Source: Tubiluchus corallicola (Eukaryota > Priapulida > Priapulimorpha > Priapulimorphida > Tubiluchidae). From it: DNA of 64,000 nucleotides. Location: assembly GCA_030141605.1 (NCBI GenBank), contig JAQGDQ010000010.1:869501-933500 (forward strand). Direction: 5' to 3'. The notes below the pieces were generated by a model that was not told the DNA's origin, searched no databases, and saw nothing but the letters and a program-made list of their open reading frames with translations. Shown here piece after piece: positions 27,201 through 39,629 of the stretch. The first letter of the stretch is position 1. Each line of letters starts with the position of its first letter. The translations under genes were made by a program, and so were the position numbers.

Positions 27201-28933
27201 CTAACAGAGCTGTGACTTCGTAAATAACAGCAATTATTATTACTTATACAAGGAGCATTCTCTACACTTTATTGTTCAGAATACAGGCTTTATTAAACAA
27301 TAGCAGTTGTAAATGAGAACTATGTTATGGCAAAATTGTAAACTAGTATTGCACCATTTGTAATATTGCGCGTTGCACCTATATAACTGTATGTAAATTA
27401 ATCTTGTTGGTTTTAATCACAACAAAATTACTACAACAACTACTATTATAGGCCATTCTCTTTAAAATGACACTTAATTTGCATTTAAGTATGTATGGGG
27501 CGTGTGTGTAGGTTATTCAAACTTGATGAAACTAATATGCTTAGGATATTAAGATAGCACTTTTGATTACTTAAAATTCAAATAGAATAAATTTCAGAAC
27601 TGCAAGCGACACACCACTCTGGTTCCTCACCTCCTATAGAGCTAAAATTGCATTAGTACGCATGGCAATAAATGCATTAGCATTAATACACTTATTATGT
27701 ACACCTAACAAAATCTGTAATCCGCATGGTTTAGGAATTTCGAAATGCGAGACTACAAACGCTTTGCGACGGAACTTAAAGATTTGCGAAGAAACGCAAT
27801 ACTTTGCGAGAGCTAACAAAAAATGTTTAAAAAAATTTGGCAGGCTCGGTCACCATCACCAAATACCTCTTGCCACAAATATTCACAATACCTAGAAAAC
27901 TAGTGCTCTTGTTATATTATTATATGCAATGCCAGGTTGCAGGCCTACTTGTACAATGTACAGATAAAAATCTTTCAAATAGCTCCTGCATCATGCAAAT
28001 AAACCCTCTGCGATAACTGATGGATTTTCGATAGGACGGTACTAATCGCTACCATTCCATATGTATCTTCCGATTTGTAATGCTACAAAAACAACAAAAC
28101 AGTAAAGTTCTCATAAAATAAATTCCATAAAACAAAACTAAATAAAATTTATTATACAAAATTGTAGTTTCTCAGTAATGACATTAGTAGAGTATCTTTC
28201 GATGCTAAAAGGCAATTGCGGCAAAAAACGAGAAACTTAATTTACACTGTAACAGTAAAAATAATACATTCTGTTTTTACAGCACTGCCATTTGTGTACA
28301 GATAAGTATACTGTTTAAAGCAAAAATATAGATTATACATTCTTTATGCCAGTACCATGTAATACAAATTAATACGAAACATCTGTTAAGCTGAATATAC
28401 GAATTAGGCTAAATAGGCTGCAAAGCATTAGAGATATTTTCTTGTAAAGGAAAAATTTTCTGAAAGCATTTCAGTCCAGATTTCAATCTCACTCACTCAG
28501 TGTGTAGGTCTAATAGGCAAGTAATGGTACGCAGCATTCCAAAAGATTACAAACATTAATGCGTACATCGGTTTTGTTAGTTTTAAACGAATTTTCACAA
28601 GATAAAATCTTTTATTTGTACAGTTTGCTGTCTACACAAAGTAAAGTCTAAACAGCAGCACAACTGTGCACACCGATGTACTGATATTACTTCAAAATCG
28701 TTGAAATAAGCTTTAAGAAGACAAACAAAAGAAGAAATTCATTTGTACACCGTCTTTTCTATACAAACTCAAACATATAATCTGTACAGCATAACTTTCA
28801 CGATACACAGTTATATAAATTATTACCTTCAGCATGACATAAGTTATGTCTAAATGGACATTAACTAGACCTAAAAGTAGATACTCTAAGTTCTCAAAAA
28901 TAATAATAGGAAAATTTTGTGGCTAAGGGTTTA

Positions 28934-31900
28934 TTATTTCTGGATGACTTCACGCAAGTAACTTGTGATCTTGGCGGCGCTTTCGAAGCTCTTGATCTCA
29001 AAGATGTTCTCTGGGATGGAAGCCATGCATTCCAACTCCTCCTTCCTTACGTTAGGGGTGATACCAAAAACGAATATTTCATGACCTTGAAAAACAACAA
29101 AAGATAATTCCTTTGCATTTCTCTTGTTAAAAAAAATTTGCCAAATATAGTGAACTTACAGCACAAGAAAGCATGCCTCTCTACAGTTTTACGTGTTAAA
29201 TGCAGACGTACTTTAACGCAAACTCAGATTTATGTAATTCAAATGTGCCTTGATAGCTCAAATGTAGACTTAGATAGTTCAAATGTGTTAATAATAGTTT
29301 TAACAAATCGAAAGCGTCTTTAGCAAATCAGATGTAGACACATGTCAAGTCAAATATGACATTGGTAAGCAACGGAGAATGGACCCTGTTCCCTTCTACT
29401 GTGTTTACATACCCAGTCCTTTAAGTTCAGCCGCTTTTTCGCATGTCCTTCCGCCATTGTCAGAGAAACCATCAGTAACAACAGCAACAATTTTCTTGGC
29501 ATATGGTCTAGTATCTTGGAACATATCCAAGGCGAATTGTAGGCCAGTGTGCGTGGACGTCGAGCCCTTCTCTGTAAAAAAAAGAAGAAGAAATTTCTCT
29601 TTTCTGAAGCACGAAAAAGTACTTTGATTACTTTGTTTGATTACTTTGACTTGTTTGATTGATTTGTTTGATTGCCTTGTTTGATTACTTTGACTTATAA
29701 TCCTTTGTCTTTCTTTCTTTACTTTAACAAAAATTGCCTTGCCGTACTTGTCGTACCCTATCCTACCTTACCTTCTGCCTTACTTTACTTTACATTACCC
29801 TACCGCACCCTTCCTTACCTTACCTTATCTTACCTTACGCTCTCCTGCTTTACTTTGCTTCACCTTATTTCACAATACTGTATCATATCTACCTGATTTT
29901 ACCTTATCTTTCCTTACTTAACGATATCTTTTTTCCAGTCTCCTCTTCTTTGCCTTGCCTTATCTTTAAGACTTATTTATAAGTTTTCTCTTATGTTGTC
30001 TTGGCTTACATATCTTACTTTGCCTTACCTTTTCAATTGGTTATAATCTGTGTTTTGCAGCCTGTCTTTGCTTTGATTTGATTTGATATACAAGTAGGTA
30101 GTTGAAGTCAAATCCTGTCCTTTACGTCTAGAAATGTCTGTCTTTGACCTACCAGAAACTACTAGTTCTATACTCTACTTTCCTCTCCTACTTTACTTTT
30201 CTTTATTTTACCTTAGTACCTTACCTTACCTTACCTCACCTCACCTCACTTCACCTCACGTCATCTCATCTCACCTCACCTCACTTCACTTTTACTTTAT
30301 TTTACTTGTACTTTGCTTTACTTTACTTCACTTCAGTTTACTTTATTTCGTTTTATTGTACTTTTACTTACTGTAGTCGATGTTAAGCATGTCAATTTTC
30401 AGAGCATTTAGTTCGTTCTTATCAGCTTGGTCTTCAGGTAGATAATTAAATTCAATTCCTGTCTTCGACCTGGTGGAGAATGTAACCACGCCTAATCTGC
30501 TGCCATGTCGACCGAAAGGATTATCCACGTCCAAAAATTCTAACAGATCCTAAGAAAGAAAAGGACGCACAGTTGATAGTAAAAAATTCACAATTATTGT
30601 GAAAAGAGCCAATATGATACACATCTTCACTGCCGCCGCCACCACCACAACTACCACCACCAACAACAACAACAACAGCAACAACACCACAACCACCACG
30701 GCCACTTGCACTACCACCACCACCAACACCACCACAACATTCATCATCACAAATATCATCATCATCATCGTCAACGTCCTCCTAATTACTATCATTATCA
30801 TTATTGCCAACGCCGTCATCATAACCGTAGTCATCATCATTATCATCACGTTCATTAACTTCATCATCATCACCACTGACATCATCACTGTTAAAAATCT
30901 CAGTATAATCTCACACCGCTGTCTGTTTGGTCACCCGCGTTGCATGCGTGTGCATTTGTTTACACAGAAGCCTCATACACACGCTTACACATACACGTAA
31001 TATGGTAAATTATTTTGAAAGCTGATTAAAAGTCAACGACTTAGAAGATTTGTTAAAAGCCAAGCAGCACTGATTCCAGCAAAAGTAACGTAGCTGACTT
31101 CGTGGGACCAAGGAACAAACGCTGATCGGCAATATTAACTGGCGCTACGGCAAGATAACATGAAGTGCCACAACTCTTGTGGTATGTTAAGACTAGCTGA
31201 CTTACATTCAAGAAGCTGATAGCAATGGCATAGTTTTTTACGCCAATGCTGCCACTGCTGTCAATAACTAAAATGAGATCGACCGGAACACCGAGTGTGA
31301 TGTCGATAAGTCCAGATTCGATGAACTGCGTCAGTTCCGGTTCTGGGTTGTTCACTTCAATAATGAAATTGGTTTGGATGTTCAGAGCTACTTCTGTGTC
31401 TTCATCATCAATCTCCACAACAACAATAGGTTCTGGAGGCGGTGGTAACAAGCAGGTAGCTGAAAAAAAAATCAAAGAAAATCGATTGTTGAAAGTTGAC
31501 ACTAGTACCGTTAGAACTGTTATTCCATTAACATCAGTATCAGCCATTACCATCGCCACATTGCATCAGTTTCATTTCGTTCATCGAAATTATTATCATT
31601 GATGGCATTAGTGCCGTAATAGATGTCATCATTCTTGTCATTATGACCGGCTTTACCATTTTTATCAGCACTAATCATCACCAATCATCATCATAGTCGT
31701 CGCTTTCATAAAACATCATCATCATCGTCATCATTATCATCATCATCAGCAGCAGCATCGTAGTCGTCGTCGTCGTCGTCTATTCCACTAATGTCATTAT
31801 CATGAACCTCATCATGCTCATCATCATCATTGTCACTCTCACAATCCTCGTCGTCACTTTTTTCACCAAAATTATTATTATCATAGACCAAATGTTTGCT

Positions 31901-34900
31901 TTTTTTACTTAAAGACCGGTATTCTAGTTTCAGCAAAACCAAAATACCTTTAAAGAATATCAAAGGATTATAGTCTCTCATCAAAGAATAATACCTGGAT
32001 CAATGCGGATGCTCTGTGTGTCGATCATGTTATCAATAATAGTAGGAATGGCATCAATGTAGTCATTCAAAGTCAAGCCTAAATCCATATTAAAGTTGTA
32101 GTTGGCAGTGCCGTCAAAGCCCAACACAGTAAACGCAACAGTAATTTTGTCTGGTGCGGGAACGACCAAGTCCACCTACATATAAAAATGATTATAACTA
32201 CATGTATAATGAAAAGCTTTGCAAGTGCTGCCTAATGGCCATCTTCATCATAGTTATGACTGTCGCAACAGTTACAATCAGAGATTTTTGTTGATTAACC
32301 ACGGTTACATCAAAACAATGACAACGTTATTGTCTTCATCCCTTTCACTACTATCGTCGATGCCTGAGATTTCATAATAAATAAATAGTTTATTGACGAA
32401 CAACACAATACAATATACATAAAAAATCACACATAACACAAAGCATGCCAACACTTGTGTATAATTGTCATCATTATTGAAAGAGTAAAAGAAACAGTAG
32501 AGGTTAAATAGTATATACACGCTTACAAAAATAATATGATTACAATAATGTCCTTTTGCTATCAATTGAATATAATTATCTATAATAGTTACACGTGTAA
32601 CAGCAAGGGGAAGGTTGAAATCTTCAGCTTCTCTAAGTAAATCTTGAGCTTTTTCCAATGCACATTCAGCTTCAGCAAGTCCAGGACAGTCTGAAAGTAT
32701 ATTCACCATGTGGATTAACTGCCGTCTGGATCAAATGATGATAACTAATCCCTTCCAAATAATTATTAAAATAGCAATCAGTTTTATTTGTGACATAAAT
32801 CTGCCTTGTGATTTTTTTGTGTATTGCCTGCCCTATAATTTTGGACGGGCTTGAATAGTAAGTTTTTTTCTTAGAACGTTGGAAATTTTAATTTGGGAAA
32901 TGTTAACAGACAAAAAATTGAAATATGATTAACGATAATTTTTTCATAGAATTATGATTAACGAAAACTTGGCTAGCCTATTTGAGCACCTCAGAGCAAA
33001 TCAAGTTTATGCTAAAGAGTTGAATATTTACTAACGACTCAAAGATTGTAGTTTCAAATTTAAGCAATGCGTCAAAGTATATCTGCCTTCTTTTTTAAGT
33101 TATGCATCAAGACACGTATAATTGTGTCTTTGACCCATTGGGTGTCAGTAAAATGCTGAAATTCGTACTAGGATCGAAAATGGGTTCTCCGGGAATGATA
33201 ATTGGCGGACTACCAGCTCCTAGGCAGGCCTGTCTGCAATCCTTATGATGGTAGAAATAACGACCTGTAAACAGAATATCAGAGTTAACTAACAATAAAG
33301 CAAACTATTCAATTATAAATGTAAATATTGCTAAATTCTAAATTCTGATATTTCTAAATATTTTATGGCCTAAAAAAGCAGGTAAGGAAATTACATCTGT
33401 CTGGAATCGAGCTTCTAGATGCAGTGAATCCAGTCATTTCGGGCATGCAGGAAGGTTTAGGCGCCAAGACAGTGCCGCCCTCTTGTAACACAATTCCGCA
33501 ATTTCGCTGCACCTGTGAAAGAACGTCAAACCACGAGTCAGCATCGCTCACCATTGATTGTGCTAAACCTTGAAGTCTTCCCTCGTCCAAACCTGAAAAT
33601 CATTATCAATGAACCAATAAAATATAGTTAGTAATCGCAAAAATGCTACGGCATTAAGCTTTCAAAACGTCTTGGTGTGGCGCCACCGTTGCAGGTCTTT
33701 GGCTGGTCGTTAAATAATAATGACAATTGTATCTAATACGTTGTGTTACACTAGCAAGAGAAAAAGTGTTCTTCGATGTCACTAAATCTAAATTGCATTT
33801 TATTTCGATTTAAACTACGGCACAGGTCACTCTTTATATTTAATTTAAAACAAAATTAGCTCGTCACGCAAGTTATACATTTTTTAATAATTTATGACAA
33901 AGAATCAAACGAACATTTCTAAATTTGAGTCTATCGCTGATTATCTTTCTCCGTTTAGTAAGTGCCGTGATCTTTAACTTTGTGAGCGTCACTAAGTTTT
34001 ATTAGCAAACTCTAAACAGGACAAAAGTTGTCAAAAATCTGTCTGAACCAAAGGCTAACAGTTTTCTTAGATGCAGCTCTTACCAGATATCAAATTTTAC
34101 TAGCCAGTGGCTTGCTTACCACAGTGGGTTAAAGCATTACGACCATAATTCAGAGCAATTCCATTTGAGCAAGATTCTGTGAAGGCATTAGCGGCATGTC
34201 CAGTTGGATCACAGAGGCACCTGAACCAACGAAGGAGCTCAGTGACTGCTTGCGTCCTACCAGCTGCTGTGTCAGCACTCATGGCGTCTCTTAGCCGGAC
34301 GCAGTTAGGAATGCCCCAGTCGACAGCGAGAGCTAAATAAAATAAGAAGGAAGATTGAAATATCTGCATTTAAGATTTCTCGTGCTTCCATTAGCGCAGC
34401 TAGAAATTCCTATCCTAATACTATACACACTATCACATTGCAAAGTTTTGTATGCAGCAAACTGTGCAATGCAAACCGTCTCACACAAAAATTTGCGTGC
34501 CTGCACACGACAACTTCCTCATGAAGCAACTTTCACATAGGTAATTACAATGAACATTTTCTAGTTGTCGCGTGACAAAATGACTGGTTTTTAGTGGTCT
34601 GAATTGATTTTGTATCATGCAAAGTGTTGTACCTTTTCCGCATGCAAGAGCAGGATGAGCTTGTGTGAGACAGAAAATTATGTTTATTAAAAACCTCAAA
34701 CGTGCACACGAGAAAACTTGGTGTCATACAAGTTATTGTATACAAGTTATGTCTCGTGTGCAACGGGCGTAATAAAACAAGAAAGCTAGGAGTTACATTA
34801 TTCCACGCACATCAGCAAGTAAAATCAAAACATTTTGAATCTATAATCGTCTTATCGCAATTAGACAAAGTTTTGTCGTAAAGCAATGTAAGATTACTAC

Positions 34901-37900
34901 GTATCGTTGATGTCTGTAAAGTTCCCGAAGAAACCCGAATTTATAAATTACATTTTATTTTATTTTATTGTTTTAAATTTATTTCTAAAAGTACGTGCTT
35001 ACAGAAAAGTAGTATTATATAAAAAATTTAAACACTCAACTATAATATAAAAATTATAACATCTATTAAAAAAATTTATTTACATGTACATTTTATTTTT
35101 ATTTGCATATATATGTGCACCCAGACACAAAACATAATTACACACGACAGATACAATACACAAAAAAATTTAAGCAAATTCCGTACCGCATCTTGTAATG
35201 TGATAACGTGTCTTTTTTTCAAAACAATATCTGCACAATTCTGGATCGCCTGTCTGAAAACAGAATTCATGAAAAACTGAAGCTTAATAATTAAACAGTG
35301 ATAGGTTAAGCAACACCCGTATTAGATAAGAAAAGCGCTTCCCGTCGATAGCCATAGAGAGTTTTACTAGACCATCTCTTTTTTTTCACCCCATGTCAGT
35401 CCAAATTTATTTCTACCACCCGATGCAGCTAAAGTTCACAATTCCCCACACAAAAGAAATTAGTTCGTGAAGCGGATTAGGGTTAGGATTAGGGCTAGAG
35501 TTACGATCGGGTTCAGGGTTAGGATTGGGTTATAGTTAGGGTTGTGTTACGGTTAGGGTTAGGGTTGGGTTAGGTTTAGGGTTAGGGTTAGGGTTAGGGC
35601 TAGGGCTAGGGTATTTAAATTGTAGGGGAAATTATAAACTCATTCCCTTATGCTATAGTTAAACTGGACCTTAAAACTGCGCGTTTTGTCACTCTGAAAT
35701 TCCCTTCCCCGATTTCCAAGCACTTGTGAAACTGCTCCATTCATTTTTATTCAAAGACTTTCAATGACGTTCGCGTACATTTTGACAGAAATTTAGAACT
35801 CTTTAATAAAAACTTTCCTTACCTACGCCTCCTACATAATGTTTTCTTGTACAACTTACCCCACCTCCAGTACCAGGTATGATGATGTCGGGTCCTGGTC
35901 TAAAGCAACCAGCTCTGACCCTTTCGACATTTGCTCGCTGGAGAGCTACCTCGTCTTCTAGTCGCTCGATAAGCCTCTCTCCTGCACGATCTCCGAGCTC
36001 TACAATACACACAGACAAAAATTATTAAACTAATTTCGTAGTGTTCACAATATTTGTTTATAAAAAACAAAACTATAAATATAGAAAGGCTTTTATGAAT
36101 TTGGGGTACAACACGAATTTAATACAAGGGGACTATTGCGTGTTTATGGTATGTGTTAGCCATGTTCGTTATGCAGCGCACAGCCTGGTTACTAAATGGA
36201 TGTGTGACTTCCGGAAGAACTGCTCCTGTTGTTCCTTAGCCTGTTTTCTTGTCAAACTTTTTCACTGAGAGTCCAGGCTCGGTAATTGCAATGAGTCTAT
36301 AAATAAAACTGACAAAAAATAAAACGTGTATGTACAAGTGATTGTGCTGCGGAGCATGCTGGGAAGGAGATGAGTGGAAAGAATTCACTTGGAACTTAAC
36401 TTCAAAATAAAAATTAACAAGCTGCGAACATCAGGCCCTGCAACCGATAGATCATAGAAAAATAGCAGACCTTGACGTATCAACTTGAATCAGTTCACAG
36501 CAATTCACGAATAGACCAGTTGACCTTGAAAAAAAATCTGCAAATTGAACCAGTTTTTACATTTTCTACCTGTGACTACAAGTTTTCCTCAAGCAAAATG
36601 GATATTCATGAAACTAAACTAAGTGTTGGACGAAGTTTACTCTTCCTACTCTTTATTAAAGTATGTGAAATGTATAAAGTTATCTGCTCATAAAAATGTG
36701 TAAAACGATCTTATGAGAAAAGTTAAGGCTGTCGGGAAGCGCAGCTTATTTTAATGTTTGGGGAAAATGTTAAAAAATTTCAACAAGAAAAGTGTGTGAT
36801 ACGATCGTTGTGTGATCGGTTAACTCACTTAAACTAAGTTGCGAGGTGGCTTTTAATTAATGCGGCTGTATTGCCATTTTTAGGTCCCCTCTGCCACATA
36901 GCTTTAACGTAATTATGATGAAGTTAGTCTTGATTTGTTAGAAAAATGTGCAATCTGTATTTGCTCGAATGTATGTTGACTAAATATAATAAATCTTGAA
37001 ATCTCGAAATCTTGAACTCTTAAGTTACGGGCGGTGATTTCACAAAGCTACAAAATAATTATTTCCAAAAACCGATATTCAACTGTAAAAACCAAGTAAC
37101 CCGCTTGGCAGCTTATGTGGAACTGTGCTTCTGCGCAAAGCAAGTGAACAATATAGTTAACGCAATCAAATTGAACGAATAACTGAACATAACATTTCAA
37201 AAAGATTGCTTAATGAATATAATCATTAACCAGTCTTGTGACCAAATGTTTTCTTTGAAATAGATCGCTATAAAATTGCGGTTAATAACAGCAATTTATT
37301 AGTACAAAATCCTACACTAAAGATCTTAGGTGAAATGAAGATAGAAAAACAACACAAAGGCTTCCAAATGCTATTTTTTAACTTTATGATAACAACCCAT
37401 TCAATTAATTAGGCTTAGATTGTGCAGCACTATTAAAAACAACATATCAAGAAAAAAGTGTAAGCCAAAAAAGTAAGCCAAAAGTGTAAGCGAAACGACT
37501 ATTTCTGGTGTAAAAAACAAAATTATAATTCATATTAACGTATGCACAATGATTACTAGAACTTTCTTTTGCTTATTTACTTGCTTTGCAAAGTCAGGTA
37601 GTATGAGAGAGAAAACCCATCGATTAAATTAATGGTGCAACGGATGTTTTTTAACTAAAGTTAATGAAGAATGTCACTAAGGGTGGGCTATTTGAAGATT
37701 CTTGCTTCTGGCAAACACACTGCGCATATCTTATATCAAACGGCTTACTTAATTTTGTGTTATATAATGGCACCATATTTGTTAGAAGTTATTGTGTTTC
37801 TCTGCTAGGCTCTTGAGGACAGTCACAAACTGCGCTATCTCGCGATAAAAATATTACACACGAGGGCAATAGCCTCTACGCCTCTAGATGCTTATGCTGC

Positions 37901-38897
37901 TTTTATTGACATCACTTTGCAGACGGTAAAAAGTACGTCTCCCTTCGATGCCATGATCCGCAGTTTAAGTAGAACACTTGCGTTTGTAACTATTACAATT
38001 ATTTATACGAAGATTTAGAGTGTAGAGAGAATGGAACAGCATGAGTGCTAGCGAACAACGTTTAGAAACAAAGAAAAAGAAAGACAAGAGGGAAGGTTAA
38101 TAATTAATGGCTAATTAAGTAATTAATAACTAATAATTCAAATTTTATTTTATTTGCTTAAGTTAAAAGTTGCCTTCATTATTCTAGAAATCGTACACCG
38201 CAATTGATGCAGTTTTGCGCAGATTCAAAGAGCTTTGACGCAAACAGACCTTAACACACCAAAAACAGATTTATGTGAGGCGCTTTCAGATCTACAAAAG
38301 TGATTTGAAAGCTTATACGTAATAAGTGCAAAATAGTATAAACAAAAAAGACCCGACTAAATTTTTCCAGTCTTTTCTTCCAGAGAGGAGGGTGGAAGAG
38401 ATGGGAAAGCAGGTGAATAGCAAAACTGCCAATCGTTTACAGTTAAAAATATGTGAGTTACCGCCTATTTCAAAGTTCCAGTTAAAAAAACAAATTAATT
38501 TATTTTTATTTTATATACAATTTATAATTACTGGCGCAGAATCAAAGTTGTTAAAGAAAGACATTTCATCTAACTTCATGTTTGGCGAAGTATCAGACAA
38601 AAAAGTGTAGAAGTACTCTATATGATCAGAGATTTTTGCATTCGCTTGCGGGTGTTACATTCTCTGATATGATTTAGAAAATATAAAAACAAAATTTCTT
38701 GGACAAGCTGACAGCAGGTCTAGATGTATAATGCCCGAGTATTAGATGCCAGTCATGTCACACTTACCATTAACGAAGCCTCCTGAAAGATGAGGTACAA
38801 ATTGTTGGACCTCTTCTGATACTTGAGCATCTTGAGAACGAATGATGTCAAAACTAATCACTCCAAGTAAAATGATGAGGAACGGTATGAGCTTCAT
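28934..38897 (-). CDS. VWA-B: secreted single-VWA-domain protein, 12 coding exons
   Basis: Coding exons: 38897-38768, 35999-35860, 35253-35187, 34332-34120, 33592-33395, 33264-33169, 32690-32593, 32175-31995, 31459-31206, 30549-30372, 29571-29413, 29085-28934. The total is 1866 nt, 621 residues plus TAA. The signal peptide is MKLIPFLIILLGVISFD..., ending about IRSQ. I chose this ATG because a 3' splice acceptor lies one base upstream, as in its paralogues; the upstream in-frame Met residues fall in the intron. The N-terminal Cys module matches VWA-A closely (CDPTGHAANAFTE is identical). The VWA domain holds DSSGS at D441/S443/S445, T523 and D552 (VVTDGF). Exon lengths equal those of VWA-A at exons 2, 3, 4, 5, 7, 10 and 11. 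The donors of exons 3 and 6 (GTACGG, GTACGA) are weak. An AATAAA overlaps the stop, and another lies at 28611-28616. Confidence 0.91.
29735..30365. repeat. Degenerate (TTACC)n pyrimidine tract, VWA-B intron 10
   Basis: About 600 nt of TACCTTACC-type pyrimidine-rich repeats, with cleaner (CCTTA)n and (CCTCA)n at 30211-30290. On the gene's sense strand this is (GGTAA)n and (GGTGA)n. It fills most of the intron between exons 10 and 11. Confidence 0.85.
30641..30895. repeat. Triplet-rich (ACC/AAC/ATC) tract, VWA-B intron 9
   Basis: Mixed trinucleotide repeats read as Thr/Asn or Val/Met runs in spurious frames. It is non-coding intron sequence. Confidence 0.85.
31680..31860. repeat. (ATC)/(GTC) triplet tract, VWA-B intron 8
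   Basis: ATC- and GTC-rich trinucleotide repeats that read as Asp runs on the minus strand. Intronic. Confidence 0.8.
35476..35611. repeat. Interstitial telomere-like TTAGGG array
   Basis: Repeated TTAGGG and variants (TTAGGA, CTAGGG), with clean units at 35547-35597. It lies in VWA-B intron 2, about 250 nt from exon 2. Confidence 0.9.
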
Positions 38898-39538
38898 CCT
38901 GAAAACATTAAACATCTGATAGAGTCTGTTGTGCAAAAAATGAAAGGAGGAAGGGATGTAGAAAAGGGAAAAGAGGAGCAGGAAGGAGGAGAAAAGAACG
39001 AAGAAGAGGAAATAGAAAACAAAACAAAAAGAGAAGAAAAGATTCATGAGTCATAAAAAGAGAAGAAAACGAAAGCTCACATTTTAAAATGTGAGTATTC
39101 AGGATAAACATATTTAAAAAAGAAAACGTTCACCTTTAATATAAAAATCAGACGACAGAAAAACCGAGATACTAAAAAGTTGTTGAAAATAATTGAAATG
39201 CTTTGTTCATACATCATCTAAACGTAATTGTGTAAAACTACATGCCTCTTTTGTTTAATAAGAAAGATTTAATAATTTTTAACAAGTCGGTACAGTTTGT
39301 TCGTAAAAATAACGCGGCATAAAGTTATAAAACTGCTTTTTCCTTGCCGCTACACTAAATTCGTGTATTATTTTTCCATTTTCCGTGTAACTAAAACATT
39401 ATTTCTAGACCGCTAATACTGACAATAATGATATCCACACAATTTTATTTTATAAACCTTATAATTTAAAATTATGTTAAATATTTCCAGGGTCCTGTTT
39501 TACCCGCTTTTATGAGATGATTTTTAAAAAATTCTCAC

Positions 39539-39625
39539 CTGGTGAACTGATGTTGGGCAGATTCCTTTATCTTGCCGCGGAAGATATGAAAGTGCAGCCA
39601 TACGTGGCCCCTGTTCCGTTTTATA
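39539..39625 (-). promoter_or_regulatory. VWA-B core promoter and leader exon
   Basis: TATAAAA lies at 39625-39619, followed by a leader of about 55 nt that ends at 39539 with the donor CCAG|GTGAGAA. A 640-nt intron then runs to the acceptor TTTTCAG, one base before the ATG at 38897. The layout matches VWA-A and VWA-C. Confidence 0.72.
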
Positions 39626-39629
39626 CCCT

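Larger units (their letters stand above)
21600..28600. other. Intergenic region between VWA-C and VWA-B
   Basis: About 7 kb of AT-rich sequence with LINE 3' ends at 22490 and 23774, the split repeat, and a retroelement-like tail ending in AAATAAATAAATAAATG near 23355. A more complex stretch at 24710-25440 holds an open plus-strand reading of about 80 codons (25185-25428) without a Met. No gene is recognised. Confidence 0.55.

Noticed and set aside
30550-31000. Met/Val-rich and Thr/Asn-rich open frames on both strands
   Set aside because: They arise from a triplet repeat tract within VWA-B intron 9.
38895-39047. Upstream in-frame Met residues of VWA-B exon 1
   Set aside because: They fall upstream of the acceptor TTTTCAG and would be intron. 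The paralogues place the start at the ATG one base after the acceptor.
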